NCBI RefSeq assembly: GCF_030818015.1
Contig: NZ_JAUSZX010000001.1
Location: 4,464,001-4,528,000 of the forward strand
From: Arthrobacter globiformis
Lineage (GTDB): Bacteria > Actinomycetota > Actinomycetes > Actinomycetales > Micrococcaceae
Direction: 5' to 3'
DNA length: 64,000 nt
The translations under genes were made by a program, and so were the position numbers. Below, one piece after another: positions 26,604 to 34,230 of the stretch; position 1 is the first letter of the stretch; each line of letters starts with the position of its first letter. The notes beneath the pieces are model-generated. The model made no database searches. It saw nothing but the letters and a program-made list of their open reading frames with translations, and was not told where the DNA came from.

Positions 26604-27392
26604 TCAGGCGACCTTCTCTTTGGCGGCCAGAACCTGGGCGAGCGGGGCGATGGTCACGCCGGCGTTCTCCAGTTCGGCGCGGACCTGGCGGGCCAGCTGC
26701 ACGGCGCCGGGCGTGTCACCGTGCAGGAGCACGGTGTCGGCAACAATCGGCAGGTCCGTGCCGGCGACGGTCTCGATGAGCCCTTCGCACACCATCCGCA
26801 CGGTGCGCTCCACGATGGCGGCAGGATCGTGGATCACGGCGCCGGGGCGGCCGCGGGGCACCAGGGTGCCGTTGGCTTCGTAGGCGCGGTCGGCGATGCC
26901 GACGATGCCCACCGGGAGCTGCCGTTCGGCAGCGGCGGAGGCCAGTTCGCCGTCCTGTGCCAGGACGATGAGGCCGGGATTCAGGCGGGCGGCGGCGTCG
27001 GCCACAGCCGCTGCGTAGTCGGGGCGGGTGGCAACGAGGTTGCCCAGGCGGCCGTGCGGCGCAATGTGTGCGACGCTGGTGCCGTGGTAAGCGGCGAAAG
27101 CGCTCAGCGCGCCGAACTGGTACAGGACGTCGTTGCGGACCTCGTCCGCCGTCAGGTCCATGGCGCGCCGGCCAAAGCCCCGCAGGTCCGGGAAGCTCGG
27201 GTGTGCCCCGATGCTGACCCCGCGGCGGACACATTCAGCGACCGTGGCGTGCATGATGTCGGGGTCACCGGCGTGGAAGCCGCAGGCGATGTTGGCACTG
27301 GAAACCACCTCGAGCAAGGCCGCGTCGTCGCCCATCGAGTAGGCGCCGAAGCCTTCTCCAAGATCTGCGACGAGATCAACTGTGGGTCCCAT
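26604..27392 (-). CDS. pxpA: 5-oxoprolinase subunit A (LamB/YcsF family)
   Basis: A 262-residue TIM-barrel protein of the LamB/YcsF family, first gene of the minus-strand operon. It begins MGPTVDLVADLGEGFGAYSMGDD, with the family's conserved early DLGEGFG and later NIACGFHAGDPDIM and HPSFPDLRGFGRR segments. ATG 27392 has AGGAAGG upstream and is the family start; the frame extends upstream without similarity. It should open 5-oxoproline with PxpB and PxpC. The operon also carries sugar-acid dehydrogenases, which is unusual for a plain oxoprolinase set. Confidence 0.9.
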   Translation of the reverse strand: MGPTVDLVADLGEGFGAYSMGDDAALLEVVSSANIACGFHAGDPDIMHATVAECVRRGVSIGAHPSFPDLRGFGRRAMDLTADEVRNDVLYQFGALSAFAAYHGTSVAHIAPHGRLGNLVATRPDYAAAVADAAARLNPGLIVLAQDGELASAAAERQLPVGIVGIADRAYEANGTLVPRGRPGAVIHDPAAIVERTVRMVCEGLIETVAGTDLPIVADTVLLHGDTPGAVQLARQVRAELENAGVTIAPLAQVLAAKEKVA

Positions 27393-27939
27393 TATCTGCC
27401 TTCCTGGGTGGTTAGCAGCGGCCCTGCCCGCCGGGGCAAAGGGATCAGCTGCGCTGGTGATGAAGTGTGTCCGAACTGGCCCTGTGGAGGTTTCCCGGTT
27501 CGGCGCTGCCGGGCTACCGGCTTCTGCAAAAAAGTCTGACACCGGGATTTGGCTCACACAAAGACGTAATCGGTGTCACGGGATAGGTGGTGGTTATGAC
27601 CACCTCCGCAGTGGAGCCCATGATCGTCTCCTTCCCACTAAGGAGGGTTCGGCCTTGGCGGCCCGCCCTCGTTGAATTGAAGATATGGAGCGTTTATTTC
27701 GTGAATGTAAAAGCAACCGGCGATTTCGGTAAAAGCGATTAGGATGCAAAATGCATCTGACCCCATCAGGAATTTGCATGTCACCGGAGGGGATAGAATG
27801 TAGGCTTAATGAAATAGCGTTCTGGGTTCAACCTAGTGTCAGCGATGTGGATCACACAAAGACCTATTGCGTATCCCTCCATAGCAACCCGTTATGACCT
27901 TCTGTGGGGTTCAGGACGCCGCGAAGAGAGAGGGCGGCC
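27393..27939. promoter_or_regulatory. 547-bp divergent regulatory region, pxpA and LysR genes
   Basis: No credible gene lies here. The half nearer the LysR gene is AT-richer than its neighbours. A perfect dyad GATGCA-AAA-TGCATC lies at 27743-27757, and a 12-bp direct repeat TCACACAAAGAC occurs at 27554-27565 and 27852-27863. The dyad is a reasonable LysR site. The direct repeats may mark duplicated promoter or activator DNA. Both are inference from pattern. Confidence 0.55.
27743..27757. promoter_or_regulatory. GATGCA-AAA-TGCATC operator-like dyad
   Basis: A perfect 6-bp inverted repeat with a 3-base centre, the short dyad form often bound by LysR-type proteins. It lies about 180 bases upstream of the LysR start and 350 from pxpA. 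Confidence 0.5.
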
Positions 27940-28860
27940 GTGGATACCAGGAAACTTGCGTACTTCGTGCAGATCGTGGACTCGGGGAGCATCACCAAGG
28001 CGGCGGCCGCACTTCACGTGGCACAGCCGGCCCTGAGCCAGCAGGTTTCGGCGCTGGAGACTGAACTGAAGCAGCGGCTGCTGATCCGCAGCAAGCAGGG
28101 CGTGCAGCCAACGGCCGCCGGGCACACGCTGTACCGCCACGCCCAGTCCATCCTTCGGCTCGTCGCGCAGGCCCGGCAGGACGTTGCCAAGTCCGGGGCC
28201 GCGCCGTCAGGCAGGGTGTCCATCGCCATTGCGCCCTACAGCATGGCCTCGAGCCTGACACCCCAGATCATCAGCGAAGTGGCCCGTCGGTACCCGGATA
28301 TCGTCCTGCACGTCACGGAAATCTATGGCGGCGTCCTGAGCGAAGCCATCAAGAACGGCCGGCTGGACATGGCCCTCATCTACGAGCCGGGCCCCATCCG
28401 CGGTGTCCTCTTCACCACGATGATCGTCGAGGACCTGCACCTGGTGGTCAACGCCGCCAGAACGGATGTTAACGCGGAGAACGGCGAGATCACGCTGGAG
28501 GAGGTGGCTCGCCTGGGGCTCTTCCTCCCCGAGAAGATCCACACCCTCCGGCAAGCAGTGGAGAAGGGATTCGACAGCAAGGGGCTGAAGCTCCAACTCG
28601 TGGGCGAGGTGGAGTCGGTGCCGTCCATTGCCCGTCTCCTGCGGGCGGATCTGGGGGCCACCATCATGCCCAAGTCTGCGGCGGATGCCCTGTTCCACGA
28701 GGAGGACTTCCACGTCCTGCGGATCGTGGACCCCGCGCTGCAGTGCAAAATCGCGCTGTGCACCCCCGACCACGATCCCCTCTCGGAGGCGGCATCGGCT
28801 GTACTCCTGGTGCTGAAGGAAATGCTGCAGGAAATGCTCAGCAATAAGTATGGCCGCTAG
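27940..28860 (+). CDS. LysR-family transcriptional regulator
   Basis: A 306-residue LTTR with the N-terminal winged helix-turn-helix (SITKAAAALHVAQPALSQQVSALETEL, about residues 18-45) and a substrate-binding C-terminal half. It is divergent from pxpA and therefore the likely activator of that operon. GTG 27940 is chosen because the protein then starts at the usual LTTR position (VDTRKLAYFV) and GAGAGAGGG lies just upstream. The N-terminus resembles the Nac/CbnR branch. The co-inducer is unknown. Confidence 0.87.
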   Translation: MDTRKLAYFVQIVDSGSITKAAAALHVAQPALSQQVSALETELKQRLLIRSKQGVQPTAAGHTLYRHAQSILRLVAQARQDVAKSGAAPSGRVSIAIAPYSMASSLTPQIISEVARRYPDIVLHVTEIYGGVLSEAIKNGRLDMALIYEPGPIRGVLFTTMIVEDLHLVVNAARTDVNAENGEITLEEVARLGLFLPEKIHTLRQAVEKGFDSKGLKLQLVGEVESVPSIARLLRADLGATIMPKSAADALFHEEDFHVLRIVDPALQCKIALCTPDHDPLSEAASAVLLVLKEMLQEMLSNKYGR

Positions 28861-28949
28861 GGGTTCATAGGTTCCGCTTATCGGGGCACTTATCATTTGT
28901 CTTAGTAACTGGCACCCCGGGATTCTAATATTGGCAGCAAGCCAAGAAT

Positions 28950-28972
28950 TTGTGGAAAAGCATTTTCCACAA
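28950..28972. promoter_or_regulatory. TTGTGGAAAA-GCA-TTTTCCACAA operator-like dyad
   Basis: A perfect 10-bp inverted repeat with a 3-base centre, placed 22 bases upstream of the 77-residue gene. Its length, AT-rich core and position suit a metalloregulator or other repressor site. Each arm also reads as TTTTCCACA, close to a DnaA box, but one dyad alone does not make an origin. Confidence 0.55.
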
Positions 28973-28994
28973 TCAGAATCAACGGGAGCCTGCC

Positions 28995-29228
28995 ATGAAA
29001 AAGCTCAGCACCATCAGGAGAACTACCGACCCGAGTCTGGGACTTATGGCGAAAACCGGGTCCCACTGCCCCACCAATGGTTTTTGGCGACCGGAGGACC
29101 GGTCCGCAGCTCCAGTCTTCGTGTTCGAGGGGAGCATCATGCCGGTCAGCGGCGGCGGCTCGACGGTCTGGTACCTGGAGGATGCCGTCGTAGGCGCCCC
29201 CGCCTACCAGGTTCCCCACCGCGTCTAA
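28995..29228 (+). CDS. Small cysteine-containing hypothetical protein (GxxCPxxGxW family)
   Basis: A 77-residue protein with no signal peptide. After about 18 basic residues it has the pattern TGSHCPTNGFWRPED, then FVFEGSIMPVSGGGSTVWYL. The combination G-x-x-CP-x-x-G-x-W followed by a MP-x-x-GG-x-x-x-W/Y strand recurs in small bacterial proteins I know only as uncharacterised. GGGAG lies before the ATG. The dyad immediately upstream suggests tight repression. Only one cysteine is present, so it is not a rubredoxin. Function unknown. Confidence 0.62.
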   Translation: MKKLSTIRRTTDPSLGLMAKTGSHCPTNGFWRPEDRSAAPVFVFEGSIMPVSGGGSTVWYLEDAVVGAPAYQVPHRV

Positions 29229-29408
29229 CCGGTCCTCCCCTGCCAGCTTCCCAACTGTGTGGCGGCACAGGGCGTTCCCAAGGCTGGGAAGGCCCTGAGC
29301 TGCTACTTAGTTTTCGTTCTCGGGTGGATTCAAGAAACTTTTGGATCACGACCTCAGCTGGAGCCGGATCAGCGCTTTAATGTCGTACCCCCTTGGCAGA
29401 CTGTGTTC

Positions 29409-31142
29409 ATGGAAGGCAGCGGGAATTCAGCACTGACTGCAGGAGCGCCGTACGGTGACACCCTGCACACTGCCGCGGTTCCCGACGCCCTTTTTCCGGA
29501 CGCAGTTTTTCCCCTTGACGCGATTCCCCACGGTTGGTTCACGGACGAGGCTATTCCCTTCGACGAATTCGCAGATGACGAGTTCCTGGAGGACGGAGCT
29601 CCATACGACGATGACCTCGACGCCGCGTTCCCGGCATCTATTCCGGAGGACCCGTTTCCCGAGGCCCTGTTTGCCAATGTCCTGTTCGCCGGCGGCGGTG
29701 CCTCCAATGCCTGTACGCCGTGGCTGGGCGTGGCGGACCGGGTCGCTGCGGCAAGGGTCCTTTTGCGGGCGGACCTCAGCGCCGACGGGGCGGGTTTGAT
29801 CGACCAGATGCAGGCATGGGAGAAGATCAAGTGCCTGATTGCCGGGCAACAGGCGAGGCTTGCCGTCGCCTTCGAGATCCGGCACCGCCAGGAACACGCC
29901 GAACACGGGGCGCAGACCAACCTCACCCCTCTGTCGGTCGAGGACCTGGGCAAGAAACGCCCCAAAGACCACAGCATGGGCGCAGCCGAGCAGATCGCCC
30001 TGGCCCGCGGCGAGTCCCCGCACCGCGGCGGCCGGCTGCTCGGCATATCGAAAGCACTGGTCACCGAGATGCCCCACACCCTGGGCGCTCTGGACACCGG
30101 CCAACTGAACGAAGAGCGCGTCATGCACGTCGTGAAAGAGACAGCCTGCCTGTCGGTGGATGACCGGATGGCCGTCGACGAGGAGCTCGCCGCAGACACC
30201 GGAACCTTCACGGGCGCCGGAACCCGGGCCGTCATCGCCGCTGTGAAGGCCGCCGCTATCCGGCGGGACTCCCGCTCGGTCACCCAGCGTCCCAGCCATG
30301 CCGCGTCCGAGCGGTCCGTGAGCCTGCGCCCGGCCCCCGACTGCATGACCTACCTGACGGCGCTGCTGCCCGCCCATCAGGGAGTCGCCGTCTGGGCAGC
30401 ACTGACCCGGCACGCCGACACCCTCCACGCCGCCGGCGACCCGCGCAGCCTGGGGCAGATCAAAGCCGACACCCTGGTCCAATGGACCACCGGCACCCCC
30501 GGCGGCGTCACCGGCATCGAGATCAACCTCGTCATGACCGACCGCACCCTCCTCCAAGCCGACAGCGAACCCGCCCGCCTCGCAGGCTACGGTGTTGTCC
30601 CCGCTGCCTGGGCACGGACGCTGTTAACGCAGGGTCAGGGATCGGCTGAACGCCACGAATCCGGCTCGCCGGATCGCCTTCAGCCCGCGGCGAGCGGCGG
30701 TTCACCGACCGGCCAGAACGAGCTCAAGATCTGGCTCCGGCGGCTCTACACCGCCCCCGGGACCGGCGACCTGGTGGCCATGGACTCGCGACGGCGCCTC
30801 TTCCCGGCACCGTTGCGCCGCTTTATCCAAATCCGCGACGACACCTGCCGCACACCCTACTGCGACGCACCCATCCGCCACCACGACCACATCATCCCCT
30901 GGCACGACGACGGCCCAACATCCCTCACCAACGGCGCCGGACTCTGCGAAGCCTGCAACGACACCAAAGAAAACCCCGGCTGGAAAGCCCAACCCAGACC
31001 CGGCCCACGGCACACCATAGAGATCATCACGCCCACCGGCCACACTTACCGCTCAAGCGCAGCCCCGTTACCAGGAACTGGACTGACCGGAACCTGGTTG
31101 CGCGAAATGCACCAATCCGAACAGCCCGGCCCTGCGCCGTAA
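29409..31142 (+). CDS. DUF222/13E12-type HNH endonuclease protein with acidic pentapeptide-like N-terminus
   Basis: A 577-residue protein. Residues about 20-100 form an acidic stretch with a five-residue period, for example PDALF, PDAVF, TDEAI, PFDEF, ADDEF, EALFA. A DUF222 helical domain follows (about 115-450), then a C-terminal HNH nuclease motif with zinc cysteines, CRTPYC...HHDHIIPW...NGAGLCEACN. Such proteins are abundant in actinobacteria and some occur in repeated families. ATG 29409 is the chosen start because upstream sequence is not coding-like. The nuclease target is unknown and no transposon ends are seen. Confidence 0.85.
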   Translation: MEGSGNSALTAGAPYGDTLHTAAVPDALFPDAVFPLDAIPHGWFTDEAIPFDEFADDEFLEDGAPYDDDLDAAFPASIPEDPFPEALFANVLFAGGGASNACTPWLGVADRVAAARVLLRADLSADGAGLIDQMQAWEKIKCLIAGQQARLAVAFEIRHRQEHAEHGAQTNLTPLSVEDLGKKRPKDHSMGAAEQIALARGESPHRGGRLLGISKALVTEMPHTLGALDTGQLNEERVMHVVKETACLSVDDRMAVDEELAADTGTFTGAGTRAVIAAVKAAAIRRDSRSVTQRPSHAASERSVSLRPAPDCMTYLTALLPAHQGVAVWAALTRHADTLHAAGDPRSLGQIKADTLVQWTTGTPGGVTGIEINLVMTDRTLLQADSEPARLAGYGVVPAAWARTLLTQGQGSAERHESGSPDRLQPAASGGSPTGQNELKIWLRRLYTAPGTGDLVAMDSRRRLFPAPLRRFIQIRDDTCRTPYCDAPIRHHDHIIPWHDDGPTSLTNGAGLCEACNDTKENPGWKAQPRPGPRHTIEIITPTGHTYRSSAAPLPGTGLTGTWLREMHQSEQPGPAP

Positions 31143-31213
31143 CAGGCGAGGCCGCGGGAAGCGAGGCGCGCGGAGCCGTAAGCGCCGGGAGCTAAATTCC
31201 GGCAGCATTACTA

Positions 31214-31252
31214 CACCTCAGGCGGGACAGTAGTTCTGCCCCGCCTGAGGTG
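31214..31252. terminator. Long hairpin between convergent HNH and RraA-like genes
   Basis: A perfect 13-bp stem CACCTCAGGCGGG and its complement, with a 13-base loop that can itself pair CAG with CTG. No T-tract follows. It lies between convergent genes and probably ends both transcripts. Confidence 0.72.
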
Positions 31253-31297
31253 ATGCCAGCGCCGGGCTAGGCAGTCAACCCACCCAGCGCTACCTAA

Positions 31298-31975
31298 CTA
31301 CGCGTGTTCGACCAGCAGCCCCTTGGCCTTCAGGACCTCGGTCAGGTTGCACAGCTCGATGGTGGTTCCGCCTGCCTTGTAGAGGCCGATGAGCTCGCGC
31401 TCAGCGTCGTCACGTTCCTGGGAGAGGCGGATGACTTCCTCGATCTCGTCCTTCCGGACCACAACAACACCGTCGGCGTCGCCGCGCAGGACGTCGCCTG
31501 GGTAGATGATCTCGTCACCGAAAACCACAGGGTGGTTGATGGGGCCGATGGTTTCCTTAACAGTGCCTTTGATGGAGACACTGCCGGAGAACACGGGCAG
31601 GCCCAGTTCGATGAGGTCCTGGGTGTCGCGGACGCCTGAGTCCGTTACCAGGCCTGCGAGGCCTTTGGCCTTCATGGCATTGCCGAGGACGTCGCCGAAC
31701 GTGCCGGCTTCCTCGTACTCCCCGGCCGCGGCCAGGACAACGTCCCCAGCCTCGGCGTAGTGGATGGCCACCTGCAGCATGAGGTTGTCCCGCGGCGCGC
31801 AGCGGACAGTGGTGGCAGGGCCGCAAAAGGACATGCTGCGGTCGATCGGCTTGATCTTGGAGCTGAGCGCTCCCTTGCGGCCCTGTGCCTCGTGGATCGT
31901 GGCCGAGGAGAACTGCGCCAGGCGACGGACGGCGTCGGCGTCGGGTCGTTCGATGTTGGTCATTACGTGGATCAC
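31298..31975 (-). CDS. RraA-like / 4-carboxy-4-hydroxy-2-oxoadipate aldolase-family protein
   Basis: A roughly 225-residue RraA-fold protein. The family motif GLVTDSGVRD is near residue 115, and the metal/substrate region has GEYEEAGTFGDVL and DADGVVVV. Full-length relatives are either RNase E regulators or class II aldolases/oxaloacetate decarboxylases. The charged C-terminal helix and 225-230 residue length fit the aldolase/decarboxylase branch. GTG 31975 has AAGGA seven bases upstream; the ATG at 31990 has no good site but would add five residues. It follows an aminotransferase and may act with it. Confidence 0.8.
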   Translation of the reverse strand: MIHVMTNIERPDADAVRRLAQFSSATIHEAQGRKGALSSKIKPIDRSMSFCGPATTVRCAPRDNLMLQVAIHYAEAGDVVLAAAGEYEEAGTFGDVLGNAMKAKGLAGLVTDSGVRDTQDLIELGLPVFSGSVSIKGTVKETIGPINHPVVFGDEIIYPGDVLRGDADGVVVVRKDEIEEVIRLSQERDDAERELIGLYKAGGTTIELCNLTEVLKAKGLLVEHA

Positions 31976-31990
31976 GGAATTTTCCTTCAT

Positions 31991-32040
31991 TTGATGGGGG
32001 TTAGCTGAGGGCCCGCTTGATGGGGTTAGCTGAGGGCCCG
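31991..32040. repeat. 25-bp tandem duplication spanning the aminotransferase stop
   Basis: TTGATGGGGGTTAGCTGAGG-CCCG occurs at 31991-32015 and again, with one G fewer, at 32017-32040. On the minus strand each copy encodes ALS-stop, so the last codons and stop of the aminotransferase are duplicated into the intergenic gap. Confidence 0.9.
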
Positions 32041-33234
32041 GAAGGCCTTGTCGATGGCGGCTATGGACTCTTCAATGACGTCGAGGCTGGTGGCGTAGGA
32101 GATGCGGAAGTACGGGCCCAGTCCGTAGGCCGATCCCTGGATGACGGCGACTGAGGCTGCCTCAAGAAGGTAGAGCGTGAAGTCCTCGTCATTGGCGATG
32201 ACCTTCCCCTCCGGGGTGGTCTTGCCGATGGCGCCGCCGCAGTTGACGTACGCGTAAAAGGCGCCTTCCGGCGTCGCGCATGAAAGACCGTCGACGGCGT
32301 TCAGCGCGGCTACCGCTGCGTTGCGGCGGCTGCGGTAGACCTCCACACTCTCCCGCACGAAGGTCTGCTCGCCTGTGAGCGCGGCGGCGCTGGCGGCCTG
32401 GCTCACGGAGGACGGGCAGGAGGAGATCTGCGACTGGAGCTTGTTGATCGCTGCGATCAGTGGCGCCGGACCGGCGGCGTAACCCAGCCGCCAGCCGGTC
32501 ATGGCGTACGCCTTCGAAACGCCGTTGACGGCGAGAACGCGGTCCTTCAGCTCCGGAGCAACCTCCACCAGGCTCGAAATCCGGCCGGAACCGAAGTAGA
32601 TCTGGTCGTAGATCTCGTCCGTCAGGACGTAGACGTTCGGGAAGTTCGCCAAGACATCCGCCAGGGCCCGTAGTTCCGCCCGGGAGTACACGGCGCCCGT
32701 CGGGTTTGACGGGGTGTTCAGGATGACCCATTTGGTCCGCTCATTCAGCGCCCCGGCCAGGGCTTCGGGGGTCAGCTTGAAGCCGGACTCCTCGCCGCAG
32801 GTGACAACCACCGGGGTGCCCTCGTTCGCGAGCACCATGTCCGGGTAGGAAACCCAGTACGGGGCGGGCACCACAACCTCGTCGCCGGCGTCCAGCGAAG
32901 CCATGAACGCCGTGAAGATCACCTGCTTGGCGCCACCGCCGATGGTGATCTCAGCCGGGGTGTAGTGGATGCCGCTGCGCAGCTCTTTGGTCTGGAGGAT
33001 CGCCTTCTGCAGTGCCGGCGTGCCGGTGACCGAGGTGTACTTCGTCTCGCCCTTGCTGATCGCCTCAACCGCTGCCGCCTTGATGTGCTCAGGGGTATCG
33101 AAGTCCGGTTCACCGACTGTCAGGTCCAGGATCCGGCGCCCTTCTGCCTTCAGCTCACGCACGCGGGCCGCTGCGGCCACGCTGGCAGAAGACTTGATGC
33201 GGGACACTCGCGATGCAGGTTCAAATTCAGACAT
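32026..33234 (-). CDS. Pyridoxal-phosphate aspartate/aromatic aminotransferase (class I)
   Basis: A 402-residue fold-type I aminotransferase. The PLP lysine lies in NGVSKAYAMTGWRLGY near residue 245, NTPSNPTGAVYS carries the asparagine, and the C-terminal arginine sits in YFRISYATS. The N-terminal VAAAARVRELKAEGRRILDLTVGEPDFDTPEHI is typical of AspC/AatB. It transfers an amino group between aspartate or a similar amino acid and 2-oxoglutarate. It is cotranscribed with the RraA-like gene. Two small tandem duplications flank the gene, one at each end. Confidence 0.88.
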   Translation of the reverse strand: MSEFEPASRVSRIKSSASVAAAARVRELKAEGRRILDLTVGEPDFDTPEHIKAAAVEAISKGETKYTSVTGTPALQKAILQTKELRSGIHYTPAEITIGGGAKQVIFTAFMASLDAGDEVVVPAPYWVSYPDMVLANEGTPVVVTCGEESGFKLTPEALAGALNERTKWVILNTPSNPTGAVYSRAELRALADVLANFPNVYVLTDEIYDQIYFGSGRISSLVEVAPELKDRVLAVNGVSKAYAMTGWRLGYAAGPAPLIAAINKLQSQISSCPSSVSQAASAAALTGEQTFVRESVEVYRSRRNAAVAALNAVDGLSCATPEGAFYAYVNCGGAIGKTTPEGKVIANDEDFTLYLLEAASVAVIQGSAYGLGPYFRISYATSLDVIEESIAAIDKAFRALS

Positions 33235-33547
33235 GGTCTCTTCCTAGGGAGTCAGGAGGGAGCGATACTCGTTCCTTCGACACTAGGGAATCCCGGCCGG
33301 TATGGATAAGACCTAATCTGCGTGGGCGGATAAGCGTCTCTTATGGACCGCCGTTATGGACCGCCGTCGAACGTCCCACAGAAGAACACTGACCAAACTT
33401 TTTGGTTATGGCTCCACGCACTATAGGTATTTCCGCCGCACCGTCCGGTCTGCCTAGCCTTCTACATAAGTCGGGCCGGCTTGGCGGGCGCCATTTGGCC
33501 GGCCCAAGCCGGCGCCGTCCGATGTAAATCCGAACCGAGGAGTGCTC
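33235..33547. promoter_or_regulatory. 313-bp divergent regulatory region with a 13-bp tandem repeat and a 10-bp dyad
   Basis: No gene is evident. It contains TTATGGACCGCCG twice in direct succession (33341-33353 and 33354-33366). It also contains a hairpin-forming dyad, GCCGGCTTGG (33475-33484) with CCAAGCCGGC (33504-33513), which would lie in the leader of the HTH gene on the plus strand. Promoters for both genes should be here, but no clear -35/-10 pair stands out. Confidence 0.6.
33341..33366. repeat. 13-bp perfect tandem duplication
   Basis: TTATGGACCGCCG is present twice without spacing, upstream of the aminotransferase start. It resembles a replication-slippage product, like the duplication at 31991-32040. 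Confidence 0.85.
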
Positions 33548-34075
33548 TTGGCTGTTCTGCACCGCGACGACCGCGTGGTGGGCTACTACCGCTATCGGGG
33601 GACGGCGAAACCAGACACTGCCACTGTCCAGGCGGAAAAGACACGCAAGCTGCTCAGGGACAGCAGGCAGCGGATTTCCTTCAATGCCACCAGCATGCGC
33701 GCCCTCTCCGTCCGGCTGAACCAGCAGATCGCCCAGGCGCTTTGCGACGGCATGAAAGTCACCCGCCTCGCCGAGGCCGCGAAGCTCTCCCGCTGGACGG
33801 TCCGCACCGTGGGCCTGTCGTCCGACGACCTGCTCCCGTCGGGGCTGCCGGCTGAGCAGCATCTTGCGGTGATCCGCCAGCTCAAGTCGGAGCTGGCTGA
33901 ACTTGAGGAGTCCAAGACCGCTCTGGAAGACCGCCGCCTGAGCCTCCTGGCAGCAGCACGACGGCGGGGGGTTCTGGATGACTATGATCTCGCCGCCCTC
34001 AGCGGCTTGCAGCGCGAAACCATCCGGAAAATGACCTGGGGCGTCCAGCCGGAATCCGGCGCCATCCCGGCGTAA
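33548..34075 (+). CDS. Hypothetical helix-turn-helix protein
   Basis: A 175-residue soluble protein. The middle holds a helix-turn-helix-like segment, CDGMKVTRLAEAAKLSRWTVRTVG (about residues 60-85), and the C-terminal half is a charged helix (LKSELAELEESKTALEDRRLSLLAAARRRG) followed by a second LAALSGLQRETIRKMT helix pair. It looks like a small DNA-binding protein with two HTH-like units joined by a coiled coil. TTG 33548 is chosen as GAGGAG lies five bases upstream. Divergent from the aminotransferase, it might regulate it. The family is not recognised. Confidence 0.68.
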   Translation: MAVLHRDDRVVGYYRYRGTAKPDTATVQAEKTRKLLRDSRQRISFNATSMRALSVRLNQQIAQALCDGMKVTRLAEAAKLSRWTVRTVGLSSDDLLPSGLPAEQHLAVIRQLKSELAELEESKTALEDRRLSLLAAARRRGVLDDYDLAALSGLQRETIRKMTWGVQPESGAIPA

Positions 34076-34230
34076 TCCGCACGGCGTCGTCGTACGCGTC
34101 AAGGCCCTAGCGTCAAGACCTAGCTAGGCAGAGCGAGCAAGCGTAGCGTCGTTCGGAGGAACGGCGGTGTCGGCAGCGGCAGGCCTACGGGTGACTGCGT
34201 GCTGTTGCTGGTTACTCGGAGGTGGCCGCG

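Noticed and set aside
28950..28972. DnaA boxes marking a replication origin
   Set aside because: Only one inverted pair is present, without a cluster, an AT-rich unwinding element or dnaA/dnaN nearby.
29409..31142. HNH protein as part of a transposon or intein
   Set aside because: No terminal inverted repeats, target duplication or splicing motifs were found around it.
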